Shown: piece by piece, positions 18,603 to 27,402 of the stretch
Layout: every line of letters starts with the position of its first letter
How positions within the stretch are numbered: position 1 is the first letter of the stretch
NCBI RefSeq assembly: GCF_000813345.1
Contig: NZ_BBQF01000002.1
Coordinates: 310,001 to 374,000 of the forward strand
Reading direction: 5' to 3'
Length of the DNA: 64,000 bases
DNA from: Sulfurospirillum arsenophilum NBRC 109478
GTDB lineage: Bacteria > Campylobacterota > Campylobacteria > Campylobacterales > Sulfurospirillaceae
The notes under the pieces: generated by a model
Databases searched by the model: none
What the model was told of the DNA's origin: nothing
The model's input: the letters and a program-made list of their open reading frames with translations, nothing else
Position numbers and translations under genes: made by a program

Positions 18603-19778
18603 TCACAAAGCGCTTTTAGATATTTTTCGTAAAAAGAAATACCCGACAATTCCTGATAAAAAAGAACCTAGCAAAATAGCCACTTTATCAGCATAATGAA
18701 AAAGATCAGTCTCATTATAGGCTAAAGAGTTAATAAACAAACTCATAGTAAAACCAATACCTGTAAGAATTGAAATGCCGTAAAGCTGTTTCAAGCTACT
18801 GCCTTTTGGCAAAGATGCAATGCCTAGTTTAATGGCTACAAAACTAAATCCAAAAACACCCAACTGTTTTCCTAAAAAAAGACCTAGCATAATGCCTACC
18901 GAGACATCTGAGAAAAGCGCTGTTGCAGATAAACCTTTAAGGTCAACACCTGCATTTACAAAAGCGAAAAGTGGCAAAATCATAAATGCAACCCAATAGT
19001 GAAGATCATGCTCCATCTCTTTAAGCATTGAAAAGCGTTCACCTTTGGAGGTAGTTGAATACAGAGGGATGCAAAACGCAAGCACCACACCTGCAATCGT
19101 AGCATGCACACCTGACTTTAAAACACTGATCCACAAGACCAAGCCTACTAACATATAGGCAGCTTTTTTGATGACATTCATCTGATTCATAATGCCCAAA
19201 CAGACAATAGAACCCAAAGCAATGAGAATAGAGACAAACGATAAGTCACTGGTATAAAAGAGCGCAATAATCACAATAGCACCTAAATCATCCATAATCG
19301 CCAATGCCATTAAAAAGATTTTGAGTGAAACAGGCACACGAGAGCCTAAAAGTGAGAGTATGCCTAAGGCAAAAGCAATATCTGTAGCAGTTGGAATTGC
19401 CCAACCTTTCATAACAAAAGTATCTGTATGGTTAAAAAATGTAAAAATAAGTGCAGGTGTTATCATACCCCCAAGTGCAGCAATAGCAGGCAATGCAATT
19501 TGACTTTTTGAGGAGAGTTCACCCTCCAATACTTCACGCTTAATCTCAAGTCCTATGAGAAAAAAGAAAATTGCCATCAATCCATCATTAACCCATAGGA
19601 GTAATGGTTTTGCAATACCAAAAGCACCAATGCTGATTTGAACTGGAGTATCTAATAAATTAGAATAAAAATCTGTGAGAAAACTGTTTTGCAGGATAAG
19701 TGCTAAAAGGGTTACGAGAATGAGAATAATGCCTGAAGAGGACTCTTTTTTAATAAATTCTTCTATCATTGAAAACAT
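18603..19778 (-). CDS. nhaA: NhaA-type Na+/H+ antiporter
   Basis: 391 residues, about 12 membrane segments. Matches NhaA: FFFLIGLEIKREVLEGELSS, the ion-binding pair DD in ALAIMDDLGAIVIIALFY, and the WAIPTATDIAFALGIL helix. It exports Na+ in exchange for protons at the inner membrane and helps pH and salt tolerance. It appears to be a single-gene unit with a terminator at each side. Confidence 0.95.
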   Translation of the reverse strand: MFSMIEEFIKKESSSGIILILVTLLALILQNSFLTDFYSNLLDTPVQISIGAFGIAKPLLLWVNDGLMAIFFFLIGLEIKREVLEGELSSKSQIALPAIAALGGMITPALIFTFFNHTDTFVMKGWAIPTATDIAFALGILSLLGSRVPVSLKIFLMALAIMDDLGAIVIIALFYTSDLSFVSILIALGSIVCLGIMNQMNVIKKAAYMLVGLVLWISVLKSGVHATIAGVVLAFCIPLYSTTSKGERFSMLKEMEHDLHYWVAFMILPLFAFVNAGVDLKGLSATALFSDVSVGIMLGLFLGKQLGVFGFSFVAIKLGIASLPKGSSLKQLYGISILTGIGFTMSLFINSLAYNETDLFHYADKVAILLGSFLSGIVGYFFLRKISKSAL

Positions 19779-19842
19779 ATAAACCCCTTTGTGTTACTCT
19801 TTTTATCGTAGCATAGCGAGGTAAATAATTTATAAATAACGC

Positions 19843-21180
19843 TTATTTTCCTAAACAGAAATTGCTAAACATCTTCTCTAAAATCTCATCTCGCTCAAAG
19901 GCAGTGGTAATGGAAGAGATACTTCCAATAGCTTCATTGATATGAAAAGCAAAAAGTTCAAGTTCACCCTCGCCTAAAAGTTGGTAAGAACTTTGAACGT
20001 TTTCATACGCTTTTTTAACCGCATCGATCTGACGCGTAGAGGTAAGCATAATACTATCATCTAACGTTGTTTGATCCAGAATAGTTTCGAGCTTTTGTGT
20101 CAACTCGTAACTATCGCTCTGACACGAAAGTGGAATAAAATCGGACACTAACCGTTGCGTATCAAAATGATTAGGAAGGTCTATTTTATTGAGAACCGTC
20201 AAAATTTGTTTGGAAGAGGCATACTGTTGCAGTAACGTTAGCATCTCTTCATCTTCCTGGTCACACGGCTTGCTATTATCAAACATTGCAATCACGATCT
20301 CAGACTCTTCAATGGCTGAAATAGAACGCTCAATGCCGATCTTTTCAATGGCATCGTGAGCTTGTCTAATGCCAGCAGTATCAACGATTCGCACCAAATG
20401 CGACCCAATACGAAGCTCTTCCTCAATGGTATCTCGCGTAGTCCCCGCAATATCACTGATAATCGCTCGATCATAACTGAGCAGTGTGTTTAAAAGAGAA
20501 CTCTTCCCAACATTTGGCTTGCCCACAATCGCAATTTTAAAACCTTGCATCAGTCCTTGACGACGTTTACTGCTCTCATAGGTTCTAAACAGTTCTTTGG
20601 CTAACGTATCTAATTTTGCTTTGATCTTATCAATCATGTCAAGCGGTAAATCTTCTTCAGCATAGTCAATATTCACTTCAACAAATGCGAGGATTTCGAT
20701 GAGTAATTCTCTTACATGTAAAACAAAATCTCGAAGCTCACCTTTGAGTTGACGGGTCAGCATTTTTGCCGCATCTACACTTTTCGTCTCTATCAATGCA
20801 GCAATGGCTTCGGCCTCACTTAGATCAATTCTTCCATTTAAAAAAGCACGCTTGGAAAATTCTCCAGGATTAGCAAGTCTTGCCCCATGTGCAATGAGCG
20901 TTTCCAACACCAACTGAGCGACAATGCTACCACCATGACATTGAAATTCAACGACATCTTCAGCGGTAAAACTGTGCGGTGCTTTGAAGTAAATAACAAT
21001 AGCTTGATCAATAGCATCATTAAGAGAATCATGCAAAAAACTAAGTGTAGCAACACGTGGAGTTAAGCTATTTTTGTGAGAAAGTTTTTGAGCCAATACA
21101 AGGGCATCTGGACCACTCACGCGAACAATCGCGATGGATCCAACCCCTGCACTGGTGGCAATAGCAGCAATAGTATCTAT
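19843..21180 (-). CDS. mnmE: tRNA modification GTPase MnmE, apparent AUA start
   Basis: With MnmG it installs the (carboxymethyl)aminomethyl group on U34 of certain tRNAs. Domains: N-terminal folate-binding domain, helical domain, and the G domain (GKPNVGKSSLLN, then DTAG, NKID), with the conserved C-terminal CLGK ending. The conserved N-terminus (DTIAAIATSAGVGSIAIVRV) is only in frame upstream of the first normal start, a GTG at 21120. Just before it are an in-frame TAG and, 4 codons later, ATA at 21180-21178 where the family has Met. AGGA lies 7 bases before that ATA. I therefore place the start at ATA, giving 445 residues, a normal length. It overlaps the jag stop by 4 bp. Confidence 0.9.
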   Translation of the reverse strand: MDTIAAIATSAGVGSIAIVRVSGPDALVLAQKLSHKNSLTPRVATLSFLHDSLNDAIDQAIVIYFKAPHSFTAEDVVEFQCHGGSIVAQLVLETLIAHGARLANPGEFSKRAFLNGRIDLSEAEAIAALIETKSVDAAKMLTRQLKGELRDFVLHVRELLIEILAFVEVNIDYAEEDLPLDMIDKIKAKLDTLAKELFRTYESSKRRQGLMQGFKIAIVGKPNVGKSSLLNTLLSYDRAIISDIAGTTRDTIEEELRIGSHLVRIVDTAGIRQAHDAIEKIGIERSISAIEESEIVIAMFDNSKPCDQEDEEMLTLLQQYASSKQILTVLNKIDLPNHFDTQRLVSDFIPLSCQSDSYELTQKLETILDQTTLDDSIMLTSTRQIDAVKKAYENVQSSYQLLGEGELELFAFHINEAIGSISSITTAFERDEILEKMFSNFCLGK

Positions 21181-22136
21181 GCGTTTTTCCTATTAAAATC
21201 ATTGACAACGATAAATTTACCGCCATCTTTTCCTGATTTAATACCAACATATTTTTCAGGAAATTCAGAACGAAGTGCTTCGAGAGCAATTTTAATAAGA
21301 ACACCATCTAAAATTTTGGTTTGTCCTTTACCGCTGTTACGAATACGCTCAATCACAGGAATAAGATATTTTTCAATCATCTCTTCTTGATTTTTCAAAA
21401 ATTCGGCGATTTCAAGGCGAATATTCAGACCATATTTGAGGTTAATCCAATTATAAAGCAAATAAGAGAGCGCTTTATAACGATAGCCCTCTTTTCCAAT
21501 CAATAACGCTGCATCTTCGCCGCTAAATTCGATTAAAATCGTATCATCATTGTATTTAGAAACAATCGGACTTTCAAGTGTAAAACAGCTGTATTTAAAG
21601 AGATTTTTAATCTGTACACGCACTTCATCAATCACGTCATTGATTTCACGTTTTTCATGGTGAAAATTTTGATCAATAGCCGTTGAGGCAATGGTATGTC
21701 TAGGCTCTTTCACAGGAGCTACTTTAGGTATTTCAACCTTTGGCTCATATTTTGGCGCTACTGGAACTTCTTTAGGAGCAAGTGGCTCAGAGCGTTTATT
21801 CTCAAAACCCTCATTTTTAGGAAATTCTCTGGTTTTGTTTTTATTGCGTCTGTTTTTATTGCGTCTATTGCGATCTTTGCGCTCATCATTAAGAGGTGTC
21901 TCAGCGTCGCTGTTCTCTTCTTTACGTGGTGGAGCCGTAAACTCTTTACGTTCACGCTCCTGAGGTTTAGAACCTTTGCGATTGACTTCAATGATGGCAC
22001 TTTTTTTAAAGAGCCCAAGAAATCCACTTGAGCCATTTTGAATAATATTAATATCTAAATCTACGACCGAACAAGACAACTCACTCGCGGCTTTGGAGTA
22101 AGCTTCTTGGAGTGTTGCTGCTTCTACTTTGATCAT
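21177..22136 (-). CDS. jag: Jag/KhpB-type RNA-binding protein
   Basis: 319 residues: an N-terminal Jag_N domain (MIKVEAATLQEAYSKAASEL), a basic low-complexity linker rich in Arg, Asn, Lys, Glu and Pro (about 60-150), then a KH domain (LIEFSGEDAALLIGKEGYRYKALSYL, with GKEGYR as the GxxG-like loop) and an R3H-type C-terminus. It sits between yidC and mnmE, its usual place, and overlaps yidC by 4 bp. Jag/KhpB binds RNA and is linked to cell elongation in other bacteria. Confidence 0.9.
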   Translation of the reverse strand: MIKVEAATLQEAYSKAASELSCSVVDLDINIIQNGSSGFLGLFKKSAIIEVNRKGSKPQERERKEFTAPPRKEENSDAETPLNDERKDRNRRNKNRRNKNKTREFPKNEGFENKRSEPLAPKEVPVAPKYEPKVEIPKVAPVKEPRHTIASTAIDQNFHHEKREINDVIDEVRVQIKNLFKYSCFTLESPIVSKYNDDTILIEFSGEDAALLIGKEGYRYKALSYLLYNWINLKYGLNIRLEIAEFLKNQEEMIEKYLIPVIERIRNSGKGQTKILDGVLIKIALEALRSEFPEKYVGIKSGKDGGKFIVVNDFNRKNA

Positions 22137-23725
22137 TTCTCGACCTTTTGCTCTTCATGTTTTTTTGCGAAAAGTTTATTGACGTAAAACTGTTGTACGA
22201 TAGATGCTAAATTGTTTGTAAACCAGTAAAGGGTTAAACCTGCTGGGAATGTGACAAAGAAGAACGTAAAGATCAGTGGTAAAAACTTCATAATCTTCTC
22301 TTGCATTGGATCGGTGAAGGTTGTTGGTGTAATGCGTTGGTGTAAGAACATCGTAATACCCATCAAAATTGGAAGAATAAAATAAGGATCTTTAATCGCT
22401 AGATCGTGAACCCAGAAAATCCATGTTGCACCTTTAAGCTCAATCGCATTTTGAAGAACACGGTAAACAGCAAAGAATACTGGGATTTGCAATACAATTG
22501 GTAAACAACCACCCATTGGGTTAGCACCATTTTTTTTGTAAAGTTCCATCATGTGAGTATTAAGCTTTTGCTTATCATCAGCATATTTTTTCTGTAACTC
22601 TTTCACTTTTGGAGCAAGCTCTTTAAGCTTGTTCATTGAGACCATACCTTTGTATGTCAAAGGATAGAGTACTAAACGAACAATAACTGTCATTGCAACA
22701 ATTGCCCAACCCCAGTTACCAAAGATACCATGAAGAAATGAAAGAAGTGTAAAGAGCGGTTTAGCAATAAACGTAAAGAAACCATACTCAACAACATCAG
22801 TAAGTTCAGGGTTGATCGCTTTAAGTTTTACATACTCTTTTGGTCCAATGTAACCATTCAGTTTAAAATCTTCTTCACCTTTAACAAATAAAAGCGGGTC
22901 TTTCTCTTTGCCAATAGAAATAACGCTCTCTAGCCCTTTATCAAGCTCATAAAAAAATGTGGTGTAGTATTTATCAGCACCAGCAACAATTTTTGCATTT
23001 GAGAAACGCTCATCACCTTTAGCATCACCATCTGCAACTGTTTTGACAGTACCATCTGTTTTTTTAATCAAAGCACCGTGAAATGTATAACTATCAAGTG
23101 CTACGCTTGGGCGAAAACCTGGAGAAATAAAATATTCTTTAGGTGCTGTTAGGTTTACATGTAAATCGTATTTTCCTGATGGAAAGAAGGTGATTGTTTT
23201 CGTAACATTCACGCTACCAAGCGTTTGGGTTAAAACAACGCTACTACCGTTTTCACTGACATCTACGTTAGCTTTATCCGCACTGTAAGACATAACGAAA
23301 GCATCTGCGTTAACGTTTTTATCGCTAAATCGAATTTCAAGGGGTAAAAGTGCTTGTGAGGCGTCGATAAGCTGTAGACGCTCACCTTTGTCATCTTTGT
23401 ATTTTCCCTCTTCAAGATAAAACTTTGCAATTCTGCCGAGTCTGTCGATCTGAACTTCATATCCTGCCGCTTTAATCGTAGTGATAATTTCACTCTCTTT
23501 ACCTGAGCTCATAGGAGCACCTGCGACATCCGCACTACTTGCAGATTTTACTTCAGGAGCACTTGTTGTAGCAGTTGGTGTTGCATTTTGTTCAAGTGAA
23601 GTTGATGTGGTTTCAGTAAGCGGAGTATTTTTCGGGATAAAAAAATGATCATACAGAGCAAAAAATAAAAATGATAGTACAGTGGCAAGAATAATGCGCA
23701 CCTGAGGAGTAAGTTTATCTGACAC
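22133..23725 (-). CDS. yidC: YidC membrane protein insertase
   Basis: 530 residues with the Gram-negative layout: an N-terminal membrane anchor (about 8-26), a large periplasmic beta domain (about 60-320) and five conserved C-terminal membrane segments (GIFGNWGWAIVAMTVIVRLV, containing the conserved Arg; MGGCLPIVLQIPVFFAVY; FTFFFVTFPAGLTLYWFTNN). It inserts and folds inner-membrane proteins with or without SecYEG. A palindrome copy is read as DLHVNL in the periplasmic domain (23155-23164). Confidence 0.96.
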   Translation of the reverse strand: MSDKLTPQVRIILATVLSFLFFALYDHFFIPKNTPLTETTSTSLEQNATPTATTSAPEVKSASSADVAGAPMSSGKESEIITTIKAAGYEVQIDRLGRIAKFYLEEGKYKDDKGERLQLIDASQALLPLEIRFSDKNVNADAFVMSYSADKANVDVSENGSSVVLTQTLGSVNVTKTITFFPSGKYDLHVNLTAPKEYFISPGFRPSVALDSYTFHGALIKKTDGTVKTVADGDAKGDERFSNAKIVAGADKYYTTFFYELDKGLESVISIGKEKDPLLFVKGEEDFKLNGYIGPKEYVKLKAINPELTDVVEYGFFTFIAKPLFTLLSFLHGIFGNWGWAIVAMTVIVRLVLYPLTYKGMVSMNKLKELAPKVKELQKKYADDKQKLNTHMMELYKKNGANPMGGCLPIVLQIPVFFAVYRVLQNAIELKGATWIFWVHDLAIKDPYFILPILMGITMFLHQRITPTTFTDPMQEKIMKFLPLIFTFFFVTFPAGLTLYWFTNNLASIVQQFYVNKLFAKKHEEQKVEK

Positions 23726-23735
23726 GAGATTCCCT

Positions 23736-24074
23736 TTATTTCGATGTTTTAAAAGATTTTACCACGTAAAAACTTTGCTTATCTTTTGGTACAAACCAAA
23801 AAGTTATAGGATGAGTGTGTGGATGTTTGAGAGACAAAGAAAGAGAAGATGCAAAAGTTCTTTGAATTACAGGGTAATCAATTCCCCCAACAAAAAGCTG
23901 ATTGCATTTCAAAATGCGTATAAAACTATAAAAGATAGCTTTTAAAAAACTATTGTGTAGAAGTTGTTCTTTTGCATATTGCGAACACGTCGGATAGTAC
24001 CGACAACTTCCATAGCCAATCAGTGTAAAAAACTTCTGATAAAGCTTTATCAACAACAGCGCTAAAGATTTCAT
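23736..24074 (-). CDS. yidD: YidD membrane protein insertion efficiency factor
   Basis: 112 residues. The N-terminal two thirds carry the YidD signature (LIKLYQKFFTL, then SCRYYPTCSQYAKEQL and FVGGIDYPV) with three cysteines and an amphipathic start that binds the membrane. The last 35 or so residues are an extension unlike the compact E. coli protein. It overlaps the rnpA stop by 4 bp and precedes yidC, the standard order. Confidence 0.9.
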   Translation of the reverse strand: MKSLALLLIKLYQKFFTLIGYGSCRYYPTCSQYAKEQLLHNSFLKAIFYSFIRILKCNQLFVGGIDYPVIQRTFASSLSLSLKHPHTHPITFWFVPKDKQSFYVVKSFKTSK

Positions 24075-24409
24075 TCTTTAACACAGTTTAATTTTTTCAT
24101 AGACCATATAATGCCTTTTTTCAAAGCATCATATGATATGTGATTTATCTTCTCTTTTGCTACAAAAACATACACGCCATCATTTAAAGTGTGTTGAATT
24201 TCTAAAAAAATAGCCCGAAGTCGTCTTTTGGCTAGATTTCGCTTGATAGCATTACCGACTTTCTTACTTGCCGTAAAGCCAACTCTTTTTGCTGTATCGT
24301 TATTGTAAAAGACCAAAGCACCTTCATAGTGCCATTTTTTAGCATGGTTATAAACGTACGAATACTCTCTCGTTGCCTTGAGAGTATCATAATCTTTTAA
24401 ACGGCCAAT
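24071..24409 (-). CDS. rnpA: RNase P protein subunit, apparent AUU start inside rpmH
   Basis: Protein subunit of the enzyme that matures tRNA 5' ends. The C-terminal part is clear: [20 protein letters not shown], the RNR motif. The first normal start (TTG at 24316) would give 81 residues and lose the conserved N-terminus. That N-terminus ([20 protein letters not shown], then AKKWHYEG) is open in frame upstream; reading back, the only near-start before an in-frame TAG is ATT at 24409, giving 112 residues, a normal length. This start lies within the end of rpmH, an overlap also known in relatives. The exact start is uncertain; the reading frame is not. Confidence 0.85.
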   Translation of the reverse strand: MGRLKDYDTLKATREYSYVYNHAKKWHYEGALVFYNNDTAKRVGFTASKKVGNAIKRNLAKRRLRAIFLEIQHTLNDGVYVFVAKEKINHISYDALKKGIIWSMKKLNCVKE

Positions 24410-24531
24410 CTTCTTCTACCTTTAGCACGACGTGCTGCAATGACTTTACGTCCACCTTTAGTTTTCATTCTAAGTCTGAAGCCATGAGTGCGTTTTTTAG
24501 GTGTACTATGTGGCTGATACGTTCTTTTCAT
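24397..24531 (-). CDS. rpmH: 50S ribosomal protein L34
   Basis: 44 residues, [20 protein letters not shown], then [20 protein letters not shown] and RLAV, matching L34. It is the first gene of the rpmH-rnpA-yidD-yidC-jag-mnmE unit. AAAGGA lies about 8 bases before the ATG. Its 3' end overlaps the frame of rnpA. Confidence 0.96.
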   Translation of the reverse strand: MKRTYQPHSTPKKRTHGFRLRMKTKGGRKVIAARRAKGRRRLAV

Positions 24532-24601
24532 CAAAAGTTCCTTTAACCAAAAATAATTTTAAGGTATGGATTTTACCTTAGCTTTACTTAAAATTGCATA
24601 A

Positions 24602-24644
24602 GCTTCGATTAAGCCCTGCTTTACATGTAAGCCCTTAACGAAGC
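24602..24644 (-). terminator. Hairpin at the end of the glutamate mutase operon
   Basis: Arms of 11-12 bases (24602-24613 and 24634-24644, one bulged base) enclose a TTACATGTAA palindrome (24621-24630), itself part of an inner inverted repeat. The right arm includes the last codons and stop of the ligase gene, so the hairpin forms at the 3' end of that transcript and separates it from the rpmH promoter. Confidence 0.65.
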
Positions 24645-26209
24645 TCCATTACCATTTTTTTCAAAACTTCTTTATCAATTTTCGCTTCACTTGGACTGGT
24701 TTGTGGTAGCTTCTCTTTATAGACAATAATAGAAGGAATCATATGATTTGGTAGATGTTCTTTCAATTCAAACAAAATTTCATTTTTAGAAATTTCTCTC
24801 ACAGAGCTATAAACCATGACAATTTCTTCTTCTGTCTTCTCGTTTTCAATCGAAAAAACAGCGCATTGGCTGATCTGTGGTAATTTGTCGTGAACAACGC
24901 TTTCAATTTCATAAGGACTGATTCTAAAACCACTCACCTTGATCATATCATCCTTCCTTGAAACAAAGTAGAGATAGCCCTCCTCGTCCCTGTAAACAAA
25001 ATCACCACTGGCGACGACGATTTCATCGGTTAGATCGCCCTCTAAATTGACTACTTTATCCAAGATAGCAATACTTTTATAGCGTTTTTGCGTATCTTCT
25101 TTCGATTTCCAATACCCTTTGTAAATGTAGCCACCACGATGAATCAACTCTCCGATTTCACGAGGCTGACACTCAAGCCCTTGTTCATTAATAACATGAA
25201 TTTCAACACCAGGGATTGGCTTGCCAATCGAATTGGGACGAATTTTAAGTTGTGCAGGATCAAGATACGTTGAGCGAAATGCTTCTGTAAGCCCGTGCAT
25301 GGAGTAAAATTTCGCACTTGGGTAACGTTCTTCAATGTCCGCAATCATTTTAGAGGTAATTTTTCCACCTGAAGAGGTCACAATGCGCACATTGGCTAAA
25401 AGCTTGGCATTTGGGATGCGTTTAGGATCGCTCTCAAACATCTGCGTAATGTGAGGAGGCATGAGTGGAAGAACCGTTACACCATCGTTGATGAGATGGT
25501 TGAAAAAATCTGCTGGAAGCACTAAAGAGTGAAGCGCTAAAGTCGCATGATTGTAAATGGAACAGAAAAGTTGGTTAAGACCGTAATCTAAAATAAAAGG
25601 CAAAGTCCCCGAAATAACATCACTCTCTTTAAGCTCCAAGTAATTGGAAGCCACTCTGGCACTATCGATGAGATTGCGGTGCGTGATGACGATACCACGA
25701 GGAAAACCCGTCAGTCCAAAACTATAGGTAATCGCCGCATTTTTGTAGTCGCCAATGTTACATGTAAACGCATCACTGCAACATTTATAGATCTCTTCAA
25801 ACGAGACGATGTCGCGCTCGCTGGCCTCATACGTAATAATTTTGCCTTGAAAGTTGATCTCATCGATACTTTTGATCTTCGATTTATCGGTCATAATACA
25901 CGCCATCCCACAATCGTTAATGATGTGTTCGACCTGCTCAGGCTTTAAAAGTCTTGAAATTGGTACAAAAATATGCTCGGTTGAAAGAAGTGCCAAAATA
26001 GCAATAATCTGCTCACTGCTTTTATGCGAATAAATACCAATACGTGATCCACTTGGCAGAGCAAGTTCACTGAGATATCGTGCTATTTGGTTGACTTTAC
26101 GAAACACTTCGCCATAGGTTATTTTTTTAGCACCATCAATGATCGCAACTTTATCAGGACATGTCACAGCCGCTTTTTCAATAAGCGCACGAATACAGTT
26201 TATAGACAT
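24635..26209 (-). CDS. Adenylate-forming (ANL) acyl-CoA synthetase-like ligase of the glutamate mutase operon
   Basis: 524 residues of the AMP-dependent synthetase/ligase (ANL) superfamily. Core motifs: a degenerate P-loop TYSFGLTGFPRGIVITH (usual form TSGTTGxPKG), YSMHGLTEAF (A5), GDFVYRDEEGYLYFVSRKDD and IKVSGFRISPYEIE (A7-A8), and the C-terminal catalytic lysine in SEAKIDKEVL (A10). It should adenylate a carboxylate and pass it to CoA, a carrier protein or an amine; no carrier protein is encoded nearby. It overlaps mutL by 10 bp, so its substrate may come from glutamate mutase (3-methylaspartate or a derivative). That is inference. A palindrome is read as FTCN at 25758-25767. Confidence 0.85.
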   Translation of the reverse strand: MSINCIRALIEKAAVTCPDKVAIIDGAKKITYGEVFRKVNQIARYLSELALPSGSRIGIYSHKSSEQIIAILALLSTEHIFVPISRLLKPEQVEHIINDCGMACIMTDKSKIKSIDEINFQGKIITYEASERDIVSFEEIYKCCSDAFTCNIGDYKNAAITYSFGLTGFPRGIVITHRNLIDSARVASNYLELKESDVISGTLPFILDYGLNQLFCSIYNHATLALHSLVLPADFFNHLINDGVTVLPLMPPHITQMFESDPKRIPNAKLLANVRIVTSSGGKITSKMIADIEERYPSAKFYSMHGLTEAFRSTYLDPAQLKIRPNSIGKPIPGVEIHVINEQGLECQPREIGELIHRGGYIYKGYWKSKEDTQKRYKSIAILDKVVNLEGDLTDEIVVASGDFVYRDEEGYLYFVSRKDDMIKVSGFRISPYEIESVVHDKLPQISQCAVFSIENEKTEEEIVMVYSSVREISKNEILFELKEHLPNHMIPSIIVYKEKLPQTSPSEAKIDKEVLKKMVMELR

Positions 26210-27402
26210 TTTGGCTCCTTTGATTCATTATTTTCCATTCCTAACGTCCAGATTGCATAGTCGTAATCCATAACAATATTAGGAGTTGCATGTAAATTCA
26301 TAACTTTTTTATAGAAAAATTGCATAATCATCTCAACCTCTTCGTAAGAAAGCACTTTGGTAATACCGCCTGTTAATACGATGGTATTGAGCAGTTCAAG
26401 ATGCAGTGTCACATACAAAGGGTTGAGTCTTGAAACTTTGTAAAGCACTAAAAAGATGGAGAGTTGCATCAAAATACGCAAAGATTTCTCGCTCTCTTCT
26501 TCTAAAATATTCTCCGTCACATTAAGATAGGACAACAATTCATAGACAAACTCATTGTTTTTGGCTGCAAAGATGAGTGTTTCACGAGACTTAAAGACAC
26601 CCAGCTTTTTAAAGACCAAGCGATCATATCCGCTTTCACTCACAATATTATCGCGCACCAAATCGCGACTGTAGTGAATGTCCGTCGTTGCCCCACCGAT
26701 GTCAACGACAATGAACGGATTGACCACTTCAAAGTTTGCATCAATGAGCGGTAAGGAACGATTGACGATGTATGGTGTTGAGTAGATTTGATTGGCTGTA
26801 ATCTCGTAGAGATGTTTGATATCTTCTTTGCCCACGATATCCGCTTGATAGAGGTTTGTAAGGTACTCTTTGAGCTCTCCACCGTTTACATGTAACTTTT
26901 CAGTGATGATGTTTCCAAGCACTTTAAGCTCTGGAATTTGCGCACTTATAAATGACACATCTTGTTTAGTTCCCACATAAACAATATTGCTGTACTGAAC
27001 ATTTTTGAGGTAGTCAAACAATTTTTCATCAAACACCTTGCCAATGCCATCAATCCCACCCACGATAATAACAACATCAACCAGTTCGCTAGGCGCTCTA
27101 CTCTCCTCGATCTTACTGTACAAAATCGTATCGATAATGTTAATACCTGAATTAAACGCAATGTTTTTGGCAAATTTTAGACTAAAAGAATTGGTAAGCC
27201 CAATGATAAGTGTACTTAATCCGCCATTGGCAGAAGAGCAAATAAAAATATCCTCTTTTTTATAGTTTGCAAAAATGTTACCACATTTGGTCACCAAATC
27301 ATCGTAAATATCTTTCTTAAAATCCCTAAAATACTGACTGATGCCGCTTGTTTGGCATACTTTAAAGTAGGTACTTCCTACATCGATGAGAAGTTTACTC
27401 AT
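26200..27402 (-). CDS. mutL: MutL-type actin-like ATPase associated with glutamate mutase
   Basis: 400 residues. It is not the DNA-repair MutL. It begins LLIDVGSTYFKVCQ (phosphate-1 loop of the actin/hexokinase fold), has VVIIVGGIDGIGKVFD, and a second phosphate loop PFIVVDIGGATTDIHY. This is the MutL/GlmL family found between the two subunits of glutamate mutase in clostridia, thought to reactivate or load the B12 enzyme. It overlaps mutE by 4 bp upstream and the ligase downstream. Confidence 0.87.
   Translation of the reverse strand: MSKLLIDVGSTYFKVCQTSGISQYFRDFKKDIYDDLVTKCGNIFANYKKEDIFICSSANGGLSTLIIGLTNSFSLKFAKNIAFNSGINIIDTILYSKIEESRAPSELVDVVIIVGGIDGIGKVFDEKLFDYLKNVQYSNIVYVGTKQDVSFISAQIPELKVLGNIITEKLHVNGGELKEYLTNLYQADIVGKEDIKHLYEITANQIYSTPYIVNRSLPLIDANFEVVNPFIVVDIGGATTDIHYSRDLVRDNIVSESGYDRLVFKKLGVFKSRETLIFAAKNNEFVYELLSYLNVTENILEEESEKSLRILMQLSIFLVLYKVSRLNPLYVTLHLELLNTIVLTGGITKVLSYEEVEMIMQFFYKKVMNLHATPNIVMDYDYAIWTLGMENNESKEPKCL

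Noticed and set aside
21690-21970. Overlapping open frames on the opposite strand of jag
   Set aside because: They follow from the biased Arg/Lys/Asn-rich linker of Jag; no ribosome site or recognisable protein.
19843-24531. Replication origin next to rpmH-rnpA-yidC-mnmE
   Set aside because: No dnaA, dnaN or cluster of DnaA boxes was noticed; in epsilonproteobacteria this gene group is commonly away from oriC.
26200-27402. MutL as a DNA mismatch repair protein
   Set aside because: The sequence has the actin-like ATPase loops of the glutamate mutase MutL, not the GHKL ATPase motifs of the repair protein.
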